Positions 35,227-44,797 of a stretch of 58,105 nt of DNA are shown here, piece after piece (the stretch's first letter is position 1; each line of letters begins with the position of its first letter). Origin of the DNA: CAYPJE01 sp964410945. Its GTDB lineage: Bacteria; Fidelibacterota; Marinisomatia; Marinisomatales; TCS56. Position numbers and translations under genes: made by a program. Under the pieces are notes generated by a model. The model worked only from the letters and a program-made list of their open reading frames with translations. It was not told where the DNA came from and ran no database searches. Where the stretch lies: the NCBI GenBank assembly GCA_964410945.1, contig CAYPJE010000018.1, forward strand, positions 1-58,105. The letters run 5' to 3'.

Positions 35227-36357
35227 CTATAGCATCAAATCGACGGCAATTTCATCGGCAAAGAGGAAACCGGCAGCGGATAATGATAACCGGTCACCTT
35301 TCCGCACCAGCTTCCCATTCCATTTAACCAATGCCTTGGTCAGGTGATTTTCCAGTGCCGGCAACCGATCTTCCGGGATAGAGCGTAAATCAACTCCCCC
35401 CGCCAGGCGCAAGCCGAAGCCGATCATCTCGTTGGTCCGGTGGGTGGAAGTACTGGACTGGCTTTCCCTGACTGGTGAAAGTCCCCGGTCAAGGGCCCGC
35501 AGATAGTCGGGCAGGTCGGCATGATTCCACCAGCGTCTGCCCCCGTCAAAACCGTGGGCCGACGGCCCAAATCCCAGGTAAGGTTCGATCCGCCAGTAAT
35601 GCAGGTTATGGCGGCATTCCCGGCCCGGACGGGCAAAATTTGATATTTCGTAGCGCGTTAATCCGTTCTTGGACAGATGATCCGCCGTCCAGCCGATGAA
35701 ATCAGCAACTCCGGAATCGGCTGGCAGTGTCACTTCACCGGCCATTACCCTGGCTGCCAGACCAGTCCCATCCTCAACTGTAAGTGTGTAACATGACAGG
35801 TGTTCAACCCCATATGACAGGGCAGCATCCAGATCAGTTTGCCACTGATCCCAAGTCTGTCCCGGCAGGCCATAGATCAGGTCGCAGCTCAGATTCTCAA
35901 AACCGGCAGACCGGGCCGCTTTCAGAGCCGAACGAGCTTCCTCGGCAGTATGAATCCTGGTCAGGAATTCCAGATTGGTATCATCAAATGATTGCACCCC
36001 GATTGAAAGACGATTTATTCCAATTTCCCTGAAAGCAGCCAGTTTTTCTTCGGTAATCGTACCAGGATTGGCTTCAAGGGAGATTTCGTTTATGCCAGTC
36101 AGTTCAAATTTCTCTTTTAAAGAAATCAGGATGGATTGCAGCTGTTCCGGTGTCAGCAGGCTCGGGGTGCCACCCCCAAAAAATATGGTATCAAAAATCC
36201 AGGCGGCTTTATCACCTGGCCAGCCACGAATCTCCTTCTCCAGTGCCGTAACAAATCGGGGAATCAATTCTTCCTGACCGGACAGTGAATAGAAATCACA
36301 GTACTCACATTTAGTGAGACAAAATGGGAAATGGATATAAATACCAGCCGTTTGCAT
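35227..36357 (-). CDS. hemW: Radical SAM haem chaperone HemW
   Basis: 376 residues. The radical SAM cluster motif C13-x3-C17-x2-C20-DF lacks the fourth Cys that marks true HemN, so this is HemW, which binds haem and delivers it to respiratory enzymes, rather than coproporphyrinogen dehydrogenase. Typical blocks follow: FGGGTPSLL, EANPGTI, RLSIGVQSFDD, LIYGLPGQT, LSCYTLTVEDGT and GFGPSAHGF. It is divergent from the acid-phosphatase-like lipoprotein at 36413 across 55 bases, which must hold both promoters. Confidence 0.93.
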   Translation of the reverse strand: MQTAGIYIHFPFCLTKCEYCDFYSLSGQEELIPRFVTALEKEIRGWPGDKAAWIFDTIFFGGGTPSLLTPEQLQSILISLKEKFELTGINEISLEANPGTITEEKLAAFREIGINRLSIGVQSFDDTNLEFLTRIHTAEEARSALKAARSAGFENLSCDLIYGLPGQTWDQWQTDLDAALSYGVEHLSCYTLTVEDGTGLAARVMAGEVTLPADSGVADFIGWTADHLSKNGLTRYEISNFARPGRECRHNLHYWRIEPYLGFGPSAHGFDGGRRWWNHADLPDYLRALDRGLSPVRESQSSTSTHRTNEMIGFGLRLAGGVDLRSIPEDRLPALENHLTKALVKWNGKLVRKGDRLSLSAAGFLFADEIAVDLML

Positions 36358-36412
36358 TTCTAATGATACAAAGGATTGGGTTAAATTCCGCTAAAAAGAA
36401 AGCTGCTCACCT

Positions 36413-37123
36413 ATGGAATTAAATCGAAAGCTCCTGACAATTTCACTGTTAACCATCATAACCCTGAGTTGCAACAGTACTGATCAGGCCGAACCCGGTA
36501 TCCTCCGGGTTGGCTTTGATATTGATGATACCGTCCTGTTCAGTTATGCCATCTTCGCCAACCTGCCCGCCGACAAAATCAATCCAATTGACTTCGGCTG
36601 GGTGAATTCTAAGGACCGTGAATTATCTGTGCCCATAACACCTTCGATCGAACTGGTGCAGTTTTACCGGGCTCACGGACACGAGGTATTTTATATAACT
36701 GCCCGGGAACCACAGAATGGGGAACTGCTGGCTGAATACTTGACTGATTTGCTTGGTTATAAAATTATAGTCGGTGAAAATCTGTTTTTCTCTCCCAAGG
36801 AAAGAATCGGCGACCACCGCTTCACTACCAAGCACCGGCGAATGAGACAACTCAGGCTCGATTTGTACTATGGCGATTCCGATACCGATATGATTGCGGC
36901 TTTGAAAGCAAAGGTGCATCCGGTGCGGGTGGCACGCCACCAACTGTCGATCGATCAATACGGTAAAAACTTCTTCGGAAATACCAATGATGGCACTACC
37001 AACGCGGCACCTTTTTCAGGTGGAGACCTGCAGCAGTATTACCGCGGGAGTGTGGGTATTTTCGGCGAATCGATCTATCCGATTCAGTGGGAAGGCCCGG
37101 AAGCACCGAATCCTTTTAACTGA
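36413..37123 (+). CDS. HAD-superfamily class B acid phosphatase-like lipoprotein
   Basis: 236 residues. The signal peptide has a lipobox-like TLSC (Cys20), so it is probably a periplasmic lipoprotein. The HAD motif is FDIDDTVLFS (nucleophile Asp36, Asp38). Motif II is in FYITARE, and the late DLYYGDSDTDMIAA supplies the metal-binding acids. The layout matches AphA-type class B phosphatases, which release phosphate from nucleotides and other monoesters in the periplasm. Confidence 0.85.
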   Translation: MELNRKLLTISLLTIITLSCNSTDQAEPGILRVGFDIDDTVLFSYAIFANLPADKINPIDFGWVNSKDRELSVPITPSIELVQFYRAHGHEVFYITAREPQNGELLAEYLTDLLGYKIIVGENLFFSPKERIGDHRFTTKHRRMRQLRLDLYYGDSDTDMIAALKAKVHPVRVARHQLSIDQYGKNFFGNTNDGTTNAAPFSGGDLQQYYRGSVGIFGESIYPIQWEGPEAPNPFN

Positions 37124-37149
37124 ATCAAAACGATTTTCCACAGTAAAAT

Positions 37150-37575
37150 ATGGCTTTGACCATTCGATTAATCACCACTGGCGATGATCTGACAACGGCC
37201 CAGGATATCCGCCGGGAAGTATTCGTAGTCGAGCAGAAGGTTCCCGAGTGGCTTGAGATCGATGAATATGAAGCTGAATGTACCCATTTACTGGCCTTAG
37301 CCGACGGTCGTCCGGTGGGGACTGCCCGCTGGCGAACAACGTCTGAAGGCACCAAGCTGGAACGGTTTGCAGTCCTGGCTGAATACCGTTCACGGGGCGT
37401 CGGAAAAGAACTGTTGAAAACGATGCTCAAACAGATCGATAAATCCAGGCCGGTGTATTTGAATGCCCAGGTTGCCGTCATCCCATTTTATTCCCGTTTC
37501 GGCTTCCGGGTAAATGGTCCGGAATTCAGCGAGGCTGATATTCCCCACCGAAAGATGCTGTATACAATAGATTGA
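37150..37575 (+). CDS. GNAT-family N-acetyltransferase (YjcF/ElaA-like)
   Basis: 141 residues forming a single GNAT domain. IRREVFVVEQKVPEWLE is the N-terminal helix typical of the YjcF/ElaA branch. The acetyl-CoA pyrophosphate loop is RFAVLAEYRSRGVGKELL (R-x-x-G-x-G). YLNAQVAVIPFYSRFGFR follows. Substrate unknown. A 7-bp inverted repeat (37567-37585) overlaps its stop codon and marks the left edge of the AT-rich island. Confidence 0.88.
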   Translation: MALTIRLITTGDDLTTAQDIRREVFVVEQKVPEWLEIDEYEAECTHLLALADGRPVGTARWRTTSEGTKLERFAVLAEYRSRGVGKELLKTMLKQIDKSRPVYLNAQVAVIPFYSRFGFRVNGPEFSEADIPHRKMLYTID

Positions 37576-37585
37576 AAAAATCTAT
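37567..37585 (+). other. Inverted repeat at the left edge of the AT-rich island
   Basis: ATAGATT (37567-37573) and AATCTAT (37579-37585) are perfect 7-bp arms around a 5-base loop that spans the GNAT stop codon. A weak terminator is possible (TTTG follows). A TGTG-N10-CACA dyad lies at 37587-37604. Confidence 0.4.
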
Positions 37586-37733
37586 TTGTGTCACACTAGT
37601 CACATATCTAAATTCTATATAATTAGGAGTTAGAGCATTGTTCAATTAATTTAGTTGAATCAATTGTATTATTTTAATAGATGGGTATATTTCAGGAGTT
37701 ATTATTCATATACAATCGGGGTTAATATATTAA

Positions 37734-38225
37734 ATGAGTGAAATAAAAATCCTTAAACATAATCCAAATAAACTAGCAGATATGTTGGTACCGATAATTG
37801 GTACCGTTGCAAAAAACAATATTCTAGACGTTGGTAAAAAACATAGTAAACTTTTATATAAACTAGGGCGTCATCATTTACTATTTGCGAAGAGGATTCA
37901 CTATTCGGGTGATTGGAGACAAAAAATTTCTCGTGGATATTATTGTTGTTACAATATTAGTAAAGCCATACGACTTATTTATTCTGGTGAATATAGTCAG
38001 GAAAGTAGTGATCATAAAAAAATCGGGGAGCTTCCTGATGATTTCAACAGGCAAAGTTTTTGGAGTAATTTTCTTATTCAGTATCGTAGTGATAGAAATC
38101 TTGCAGATTATGATCACGGGAAAAATTGCAGAGAACTAAAAATGACTCCAAAAAACTATCTTATACAAACTGATAAATTTCTACACGATGCAAAAACTTA
38201 CCTTGTTAATCGAGGAGTACTATGA
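37734..38225 (+). CDS. HEPN-domain protein with Rx6H motif (putative RNase/toxin-like)
   Basis: 163 residues, mostly helical. The segment SRGYYCCYNISKAIRLIYSG resembles the first conserved HEPN helix (A/G-YYAMYH-like). The segment YRSDRNLADYDHG supplies Arg121-Asn122 and His128, the R-(N/D)x5H signature of catalytic HEPN ribonucleases. DHKKIGELP between them is a usual position for a conserved His. Very AT-rich relative to the neighbours. The last 4 bases overlap the start of the ATPase gene (ATGA), with GAGGAG 5 bases upstream of it, so the two proteins are made together. Toxin or defence function is inferred, not shown. Confidence 0.65.
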   Translation: MSEIKILKHNPNKLADMLVPIIGTVAKNNILDVGKKHSKLLYKLGRHHLLFAKRIHYSGDWRQKISRGYYCCYNISKAIRLIYSGEYSQESSDHKKIGELPDDFNRQSFWSNFLIQYRSDRNLADYDHGKNCRELKMTPKNYLIQTDKFLHDAKTYLVNRGVL

Positions 38226-39736
38226 ATACAACAAATAAAGAAGCAGAATCAATCGTAGAATCTTTTGCAGAATTATGTAGTTCTACAATCCCAGCCTTTG
38301 AAATAGTAGAGAAAGGTGGAGAAAAATTTCTTGAAATATATGTTGGTAGCATCACAGAAAATCTCCTTGATAAGATTAAATCAGTAAAAATTCATAATCC
38401 GAACAATTCATTATGCAACAATACTTACCTTGTAGAAAAAAAAATCGATAATTGGTTAGAATCAATCGAAGTTGATATATTACAAAACATCATTTCAGAA
38501 TCATTAACAATAGGTCGGGGCTCATTAAAATCTGATTTTTATAAGAAATTTATACCATCAGTTGGAGGAGAGGAGAAGCGCATTACATCGAAAACTAATA
38601 ATATTGTATACGGTAGACGCGGGGCTGGAAAATCGAGCTTAATCCTATATGGATGCAATAAAGTGATTGAATCCAATCAACCATTTGCTTGGATTGCATT
38701 ACAGCAATACCACAATCGTACGGATCTTTTAGTTATTCCTCAAATACTATATGAAATTGTAAATCAACTGTTCAATACAATAGAACATATTGAAAGTAAA
38801 AGTAAAACACTATCTATTATTGATAAACTCGAGAAAAAAGGAACAAGTATTACTTTTACTGATATCAAAATGAATTTACCCTTAATATCTAGATATATAA
38901 CTCCAATTGCACGTTCTCACGGTGCAATATTTATTTTTTTAGATGACTTACATCTTATTGGGCGCAACATTCAACCATTAGTATTATCAAGTTTATATTC
39001 TTTTTGTCGTGGGAATGACATATTTCTAAAGATTTCATCCATTGAAAATCTTACTTATTTGTACGATTATACTAAAAAAGAAGGACTTGAAATTCCAGGA
39101 GACCTTCAAAGTGTTGCGTTGGACTATAATTTAATGACACCAGAAAAAACATTTCAACATATCAACGATATTATTTTATCATATATAAAATATTCAGGAA
39201 TTCCGAGTTTAGGTCAATTATGTGATGTTAGAGCAAGACAGCGTCTAACTTGGGTATCAGCTGGAGTCCCAAGAGATGCATTATATATTTTTAATAATGC
39301 AATAACACAAGCAAAAAATCAAAGAAGGAAAAAAATTGCTGTTGTTGATATCAATATGGCAGCATCAGAATCAATGGCTGAAAAGGAAAAATATATAACC
39401 GACGATATAGAAGATGACCCAAACTTATTAAGAGAATCTCTCGATGAAATTAAATCATTTTGTTTCAATGATTCAAAAATGAATGCATTTCTTGTTCATA
39501 AGGATCCAAGTAATAAAAAATATAAAATCATAAGAAAACTTATTGATTTACGCTTTCTTCATATTCTTCATCCTGGCATAACACCTGATCGTAGAAATGA
39601 AAAGTTTGAAGCCTTGTTATTAGATTATGCCTTTTATACTGGATTTAGAAGAAATCCAAGTGTTAAGGAGTTTAAAGCAACTTTAGAATTGACCACTGCA
39701 AAGGAATTGAGGAATTTGAGGAAATTTAAAATATAG
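38222..39736 (+). CDS. Large P-loop ATPase paired with a HEPN protein
   Basis: 504 residues. An N-terminal region of about 115 residues, of unknown fold, precedes the nucleotide-binding module. Walker A is GRRGAGKS (131-138) and Walker B is FIFLDDLHLI (Asp241-Asp242). ISSIENLTYL could hold a sensor. The C-terminal 150 residues are helical and end with an RRNPSVKEFKATLELT stretch suggestive of a winged helix. The design fits ORC/STAND-like regulatory ATPases. No family recognised with confidence. It is coupled to the HEPN gene and shares its AT-rich composition. Confidence 0.7.
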   Translation: MNTTNKEAESIVESFAELCSSTIPAFEIVEKGGEKFLEIYVGSITENLLDKIKSVKIHNPNNSLCNNTYLVEKKIDNWLESIEVDILQNIISESLTIGRGSLKSDFYKKFIPSVGGEEKRITSKTNNIVYGRRGAGKSSLILYGCNKVIESNQPFAWIALQQYHNRTDLLVIPQILYEIVNQLFNTIEHIESKSKTLSIIDKLEKKGTSITFTDIKMNLPLISRYITPIARSHGAIFIFLDDLHLIGRNIQPLVLSSLYSFCRGNDIFLKISSIENLTYLYDYTKKEGLEIPGDLQSVALDYNLMTPEKTFQHINDIILSYIKYSGIPSLGQLCDVRARQRLTWVSAGVPRDALYIFNNAITQAKNQRRKKIAVVDINMAASESMAEKEKYITDDIEDDPNLLRESLDEIKSFCFNDSKMNAFLVHKDPSNKKYKIIRKLIDLRFLHILHPGITPDRRNEKFEALLLDYAFYTGFRRNPSVKEFKATLELTTAKELRNLRKFKI

Positions 39737-39889
39737 CTAATTATTCCTATTTTCAACTTCTGTGCAATTATGTAGGTTGATCGATTTTTGTTCTATCGGT
39801 ATTTCTCCATTCATTGAAAAACAAATGGAAGTATTACAACCTAAGCAAACCAACCTATTAATGTTAACAAATACCAATTACTAAACATA

Positions 39890-40639
39890 GGCAACGGACT
39901 GCGCTACCACGATCTGCCAGGCGACGATATCCCGATCCTGTTCATCCATGGCCTGGGATGCGCATCCTCCCTTGAATATCCCCGCGTGGCCGGTTCCGGT
40001 CACCTGGCCAACCACCGTCGGATTCTGGTGGACCTGCTGGGTTCCGGTTTCAGTGATAAACCGGATGATTTCAGCTATTCAATAGCGGACCATGCTGACT
40101 ACCTGGCAGATTTAGTTGATTACCTGGATCTGGCTAAGTTAATCATCTACGGCCACAGCATGGGTGGCGCCATTGCGATTGAACTGGCAGAACGTAGTGG
40201 TGACCGGTTGCAGGGGATTATCCTGAGTGAAGCCAATCTCGATCCCGGGGGCGGGTTATTCAGCCGGAAGATTGCCAAATATGACGAACGGGAATACCTC
40301 ATTAGTGGTCAAGCCGCAATGGTACAGCAGAGTGTTGACGAAGGTAATCGGATGTGGGCCGCCAGCCTGGCGGTAAGTTCCCCCCTGGCAACTCACCGGG
40401 AAGCAAAATCCCTGATAATTGGAAGCTCACCCACCTGGCGACGGATATTTTATTCGCTGAGTACAGAAAAAACCTATATCTTCGGTTCCGAATCGTTGCC
40501 GAACCCAGACCTCCAGGCCCTGTCAGCAGAAAACATCGCCATTGAAATCGTACCCGAGGCGGGACATTCGATGGCCTGGGATAATCCCGACGGATTGGCA
40601 ACTGCAATTAAGAACGCCATAAACCGATTGGTTTATTAA
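39890..40639 (+). pseudogene. Alpha/beta hydrolase lacking a canonical start codon
   Basis: The open frame carries a complete-looking hydrolase fold: LFIHGLGCASS (oxyanion HG loop) about 20 residues in, nucleophile elbow YGHSMGG, and a late EAGHSMAW with the catalytic His. The first in-frame ATG, GTG or TTG is the GTG at 39986, which is after the HGLG loop. Upstream the frame reads GNGLRYHDLPGDDIP and then AT-rich codons back to a TAA, without a start. The 5' end seems to have been cut off by the AT-rich island. It may be a pseudogene, or be translated from ATT, ATA or CTG. Confidence 0.7.
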
Positions 40640-40665
40640 ATCAAAGACAGCAGCTCATCCTGATG

Positions 40666-40689
40666 TAAAAAGCCCTCAAACGAGGGCTT
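40666..40689 (-). terminator. Intrinsic terminator of the porin gene
   Basis: On the minus strand AAGCCCTC (40682-40689), loop GTTT and GAGGGCTT (40670-40677) are followed by TTTTA. It lies 6 bases past the porin stop codon. Confidence 0.8.
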
Positions 40690-40694
40690 CCTGA

Positions 40695-41792
40695 TCAATG
40701 TAAATACATCTGCCACATGAAGTGGGCGATAACCGGGTCGGGTACACCGTCCGAATCCTGGGCCATTTTATAGGTCAGGTCAAACTTGAACAGTGTATCC
40801 ATCCATTTGTCGGGATTGGGAGCAAAATTGATCCCGATGGTAATATTGCTGACCGCATCTTCTTCCACATCGTTATTCGGGTCCCAGGATTCATAGCGCC
40901 CTCCCACTTCTATTTTATCGGTCATGCGCATGGCACCCAACACGGAATAACCAAACATGCCATAGTCACCATCCACATCATTGACCATTGCCAAATCGAA
41001 TTTACTGCGCACATCACCGGAACCGTAATCTTCCGGTTTATAATATACAAAACCAGTAGCGGAAGAGCGATTGATCCGGTCTTCGTTGGCCAGGCCGTAG
41101 CTGGCACCAATATTAATGCCATTGGAAACTGCCATCTCACCCATGAGATCGATTTGTGGCAGCAGGCCGGTATCAGTGGCTGAACCGCCGGACTTGACAT
41201 TATAGGGCTTCAGGTTAATGGTGTTGGCCCCGTTATTCATGGTTATCTCATACTTGAATTGGTTCATTTTACCCAGCAGACCGATCCCATATGTCCGGTA
41301 ATCGGAACGGGATAAAGCCGCACCCCAGTTACGGCCCACAATCGATCTTTCGATAAAATCGATACTGGTATGTCCGGTCCGGCCACCGGCCTGCGATCCG
41401 GCCCCGATAAAGCGACCCATCCGCAGTTTCAGGTTATCGGAAAGGCTGTAATCCAGACGGGCATCCAGAAGGGTCGGCGATCCGGCTGCTTCAAATTGTA
41501 CAAAGGCAGCCGCTTTCCCGTGGCTCATCTTCCCGCGCAAACGGGCCCGGCGGATACCGAATCCGAATTGGGTGGATGAATAGGCTGGTGTTATTTCAGC
41601 CGGTACCAGCACGGCATTTCCTGTGGTTTCATCAAATTCATAATAGGCATCAGCCGTATCGGCGGCATGGTCATAAGAGGTATAAGACCCCCAGGACTGG
41701 AGTGAAAATTCAAACTTGGCTTGAGCGATGGCCTGGCTGGTAATCACCATGGTGATTACTGCCGACAGTAGAAATTTTTTATTCAGTTTCAT
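40695..41792 (-). CDS. Phosphate-selective porin O/P-like outer-membrane porin
   Basis: 365 residues. Signal peptide about 1-23 (MVITSQAIAQA). The mature chain is strand-rich, with FGFGIRRARLRGKMSHGKAA, LRMGRFIGAGSQ and EVGGRYESWDPN blocks of the OprP/O porin type, and ends in FMWQMYLH, an aromatic-rich last strand. It probably makes the outer membrane permeable to phosphate or other anions, which fits the phosphate-polymer genes that follow. It has its own terminator. Confidence 0.85.
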   Translation of the reverse strand: MKLNKKFLLSAVITMVITSQAIAQAKFEFSLQSWGSYTSYDHAADTADAYYEFDETTGNAVLVPAEITPAYSSTQFGFGIRRARLRGKMSHGKAAAFVQFEAAGSPTLLDARLDYSLSDNLKLRMGRFIGAGSQAGGRTGHTSIDFIERSIVGRNWGAALSRSDYRTYGIGLLGKMNQFKYEITMNNGANTINLKPYNVKSGGSATDTGLLPQIDLMGEMAVSNGINIGASYGLANEDRINRSSATGFVYYKPEDYGSGDVRSKFDLAMVNDVDGDYGMFGYSVLGAMRMTDKIEVGGRYESWDPNNDVEEDAVSNITIGINFAPNPDKWMDTLFKFDLTYKMAQDSDGVPDPVIAHFMWQMYLH

Positions 41793-41905
41793 AGGAACTC
41801 CCGATAAGTTGGTTAGTTAGCGGTAAAATTGGTATATTGAGCACCAAGCAATGTAAATTCATTTTCAAAATGCTTCATATCTATTGACCCTTGACCACTG
41901 AATTT

Positions 41906-43747
41906 ATGTCAAAATCCATTTACATCAGGCTGGCAAATTTTGTACTGCGTTACTGGCCCTACCTGCTGGTATCGATGGCGGCCGCCCTGATCTACGTCAC
42001 CCTGAATGGCGCTTCCCTCTGGCTGAGCGCCTCGCTGATCAACAGCCTGCTGACCGACTTCGACGAGCTGGTCCGCGAGAATGCCGCCCTGTTGAGCCAG
42101 AGTGAAGTCAGTTTCAACGACCAGTTAAAGATATGGACCAACCGTCTCATACTACGCGACAGCCCTGTTGATACATTGAAAGTACTGTGCATAACAATAT
42201 TGTTGATTTACATCTTCAAGAATGCTTTCCTGTATCTTAAAAACATCCTGATTTCAACAATCCAGTACCGCCTGATCAAGGAACTGCGGGAACAACTGTA
42301 TCAAAAATATCATTCACTCTCACTCTCATTTTTCAATGACCGGCGGTCGGGGGTTCTGTCATCCATACTGATTAATGATGTGTCCCATATGCGCAGTGCC
42401 TTTGCCACCAGTTTTCACAAATTGCTGGTGGAACCGATTAATATCCTGTTCATGGTTTCATTGCTGTTTGTGATCAACTGGCAGTTGTCGCTGGTAGCCC
42501 TGCTGGTGGTTCCGCTGGCCGGGACAACCATAATTCTGGTGGGCCGCAGCATCCGCCGTAAATCCCGGCGGACGGCCATCAAAATCGCCGGGATTATGAG
42601 TATTATCAACGAAACCTTTTCATCCATGCGGATCGTTAAGGCTTTCACGATGGAGGATTACGAACTGGGTCGGTTCAAGAAAGAGACCGGGAAGCATTAC
42701 CAGCTCTTGTTCCGCCGGGCAAAGCTGCGTCATCTGTCCACACCGATCACCGAAACAATGGGCGTTACCATCGGTGTTATTATTTTATGGATTGGCGGTG
42801 TTCGCGTATTGACCGATGCCGGGATGACACCGGAGGATTTCATCCGCTTTGTCATGCTCATGTTCTCGGTGTTGACACCAATCAAGACATTGACCCATGT
42901 AAATGTCGATATCCAAATGGGTCTGGCCTCCGCCGAAAGGGTGTTCAATATATTAGACACTGAGTCGTCAATCCAGGAAATAGACAATCCAAGTGCTTTA
43001 ACCACTTTCAACAACAATCTTTCATTTAACCGGGTACATTTCAATTATACCGAAGACGACGACCGGGTGCTGGAAGATATCAGTTTCGATGTCGAAAAGG
43101 GGCAGGTTGTGGCCCTGGTAGGTCCCAGTGGTGCCGGTAAATCAACCATCGCCGATCTGATCCCCCGCTTCTACGATGTCCGTGAAGGATCGATAACAAT
43201 CGATAATACCGATATAAGGGATCTTTCGCTTAAATCACTGCGTAACCTGATGGGAATCGTCACCCAGGAAACCCTGCTGTTCAATGATACAATTGCAGCT
43301 AACATCGCCTACGGTATGCCTGATGTCCCCCCGGCGGATATCGTCGCCGCCGCTCAAACCGCCAACGCTATGGAGTTCATTGAAAAACTGCCTGATGGTT
43401 TCGAAACCGAAGTTGGTGAAAAGGGTGTCAAACTTTCCGGTGGTCAGCGCCAGCGTCTGGCAATTGCCCGCGCCGTACTGAAGAATCCGCCACTATTGAT
43501 CCTGGATGAAGCCACGTCATCCCTGGATACCGAATCGGAAATGAGGGTCCAGAGTGCCATTGAATCACTGATGAAAGACCGTACGGTAATTGTCATTGCT
43601 CACCGGCTTTCAACCGTAATTAAGGCTGATAAAATCCTGGTGATCGAAAACGGCAAATTAGTGGAAAGCGGGACACATGATCAGCTGATTAAAAATAAAG
43701 GACCCTACGAAAACCTGTATACAATACAATTCCAGAATAATGCTTGA
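41906..43747 (+). CDS. MsbA-like ABC exporter (fused membrane and ATPase domains)
   Basis: 613 residues from the ATG at 41906; a TTG at 41891 gives 618. Six membrane helices cover about 12-320. The ATPase domain has Walker A GPSGAGKST, Q-loop IVTQETLLFND, signature LSGGQRQRLAIARAVL, Walker B LLILDEATSSLD and the H-loop IAHRLSTV. The type is that of lipid or lipid-linked glycan flippases (MsbA, and some polysaccharide exporters). It sits directly upstream of a glycerophosphotransferase-like gene with almost no gap, so it probably exports the product of that cluster. Confidence 0.92.
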   Translation: MSKSIYIRLANFVLRYWPYLLVSMAAALIYVTLNGASLWLSASLINSLLTDFDELVRENAALLSQSEVSFNDQLKIWTNRLILRDSPVDTLKVLCITILLIYIFKNAFLYLKNILISTIQYRLIKELREQLYQKYHSLSLSFFNDRRSGVLSSILINDVSHMRSAFATSFHKLLVEPINILFMVSLLFVINWQLSLVALLVVPLAGTTIILVGRSIRRKSRRTAIKIAGIMSIINETFSSMRIVKAFTMEDYELGRFKKETGKHYQLLFRRAKLRHLSTPITETMGVTIGVIILWIGGVRVLTDAGMTPEDFIRFVMLMFSVLTPIKTLTHVNVDIQMGLASAERVFNILDTESSIQEIDNPSALTTFNNNLSFNRVHFNYTEDDDRVLEDISFDVEKGQVVALVGPSGAGKSTIADLIPRFYDVREGSITIDNTDIRDLSLKSLRNLMGIVTQETLLFNDTIAANIAYGMPDVPPADIVAAAQTANAMEFIEKLPDGFETEVGEKGVKLSGGQRQRLAIARAVLKNPPLLILDEATSSLDTESEMRVQSAIESLMKDRTVIVIAHRLSTVIKADKILVIENGKLVESGTHDQLIKNKGPYENLYTIQFQNNA

Positions 43748-43749
43748 AG

Positions 43750-44796
43750 ATGCGCAATTATTATATCAGTAATCAAATATACCAGTTTCTGTATTCCGAA
43801 CCTATTTATCGTGCCATGGGCGGAACCTTTCTGGCCTGGAAACCCCGGACCTATCTGCGATTAAAGGAATACTTTCTTCATGGCCGGCTCTCCAAATCAA
43901 AAACCAGCATGCCACAGATCAAGCTGGTCAATCGCCTGAAGGTCGATAAATTCAATGGTATACTAATCGGGAACAGTCTTCATCGCCTGGGTTACGACCG
44001 GGACAAGATGAAATCAGCCCTCATGTATCATGGTACTTCCGATAAGATTCCCCGGGCACCCCGTGAGTCAGTCAACCAATTCGATTACTACCTTTTGGCC
44101 GGGCCCAAGAATGAGCAGAAACTGGCCCAGGCCGCCGGTATCCCCCTGGATTCTCCCCGCCTCGTCCGAGTAGGTAACTGGATGTTCGATCCGATTATCA
44201 ATGGAACCTACGATCTGGATGCCATCAAGCAAAAATACGGTTTCACAGATCATCAGCTACCAATAATTCTTTATGCCCCAACTTGGCGTTATGGCGGTGG
44301 TACACTGCTGCAGAACTATGAATATTTTATCAATCATATTCCGGAAAAGTACAACCTTCTGATTCGGCCACATTATGCCGAACGTAAGTTGATTCCAAAA
44401 ATGAAATTAGCCATTCCCCGCAAATATCATGGTCGCGTGGCTTTTGCCAATTCAGCCAACATCTGGAAACATCATTATATGGAAGATCTGGCTATTGCCG
44501 ACCTGCTGCTCAGTGATACTTCATCAATGCTGTATGAATACCTCGTGACTAAAAAACCGATTATCGTCTGCGATACTGATAGCAAAGATGTATCCTTTGC
44601 TGACGATGGGATGAGTGTTGTTCACCGAGTTGACCACTACCGGCAGGGTGATGATATAATGAATCTGATCCAGTCCAATTTCGGCAACAGGGAAATGAAA
44701 CTGGTATTGAATGATTTGCTGCAGAAATGTTTTTTTCATAACGATGGGAAGTCCACCCAACGCTGTGTTGATTTCTTTCGTTCAGTAGGCGACTGA
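43750..44796 (+). CDS. CDP-glycerol glycerophosphotransferase-like enzyme (TagF-like), copy 1
   Basis: 348 residues from the ATG at 43750; a TTG at 43744 overlaps the ABC stop as TTGA. Family landmarks are LMYHGTSDK, GNWMFDPI, LYAPTWRYGGG, LLIRPHY and the C-terminal LLSDTSSMLYEYLVTKKPI, where teichoic-acid polymerases bind CDP-glycerol. It probably transfers a phosphopolyol to a membrane-anchored acceptor at the cytoplasmic face. Two relatives follow in the same cluster (48081 and 49115). Confidence 0.85.
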   Translation: MRNYYISNQIYQFLYSEPIYRAMGGTFLAWKPRTYLRLKEYFLHGRLSKSKTSMPQIKLVNRLKVDKFNGILIGNSLHRLGYDRDKMKSALMYHGTSDKIPRAPRESVNQFDYYLLAGPKNEQKLAQAAGIPLDSPRLVRVGNWMFDPIINGTYDLDAIKQKYGFTDHQLPIILYAPTWRYGGGTLLQNYEYFINHIPEKYNLLIRPHYAERKLIPKMKLAIPRKYHGRVAFANSANIWKHHYMEDLAIADLLLSDTSSMLYEYLVTKKPIIVCDTDSKDVSFADDGMSVVHRVDHYRQGDDIMNLIQSNFGNREMKLVLNDLLQKCFFHNDGKSTQRCVDFFRSVGD

Positions 44797-44797
44797 A

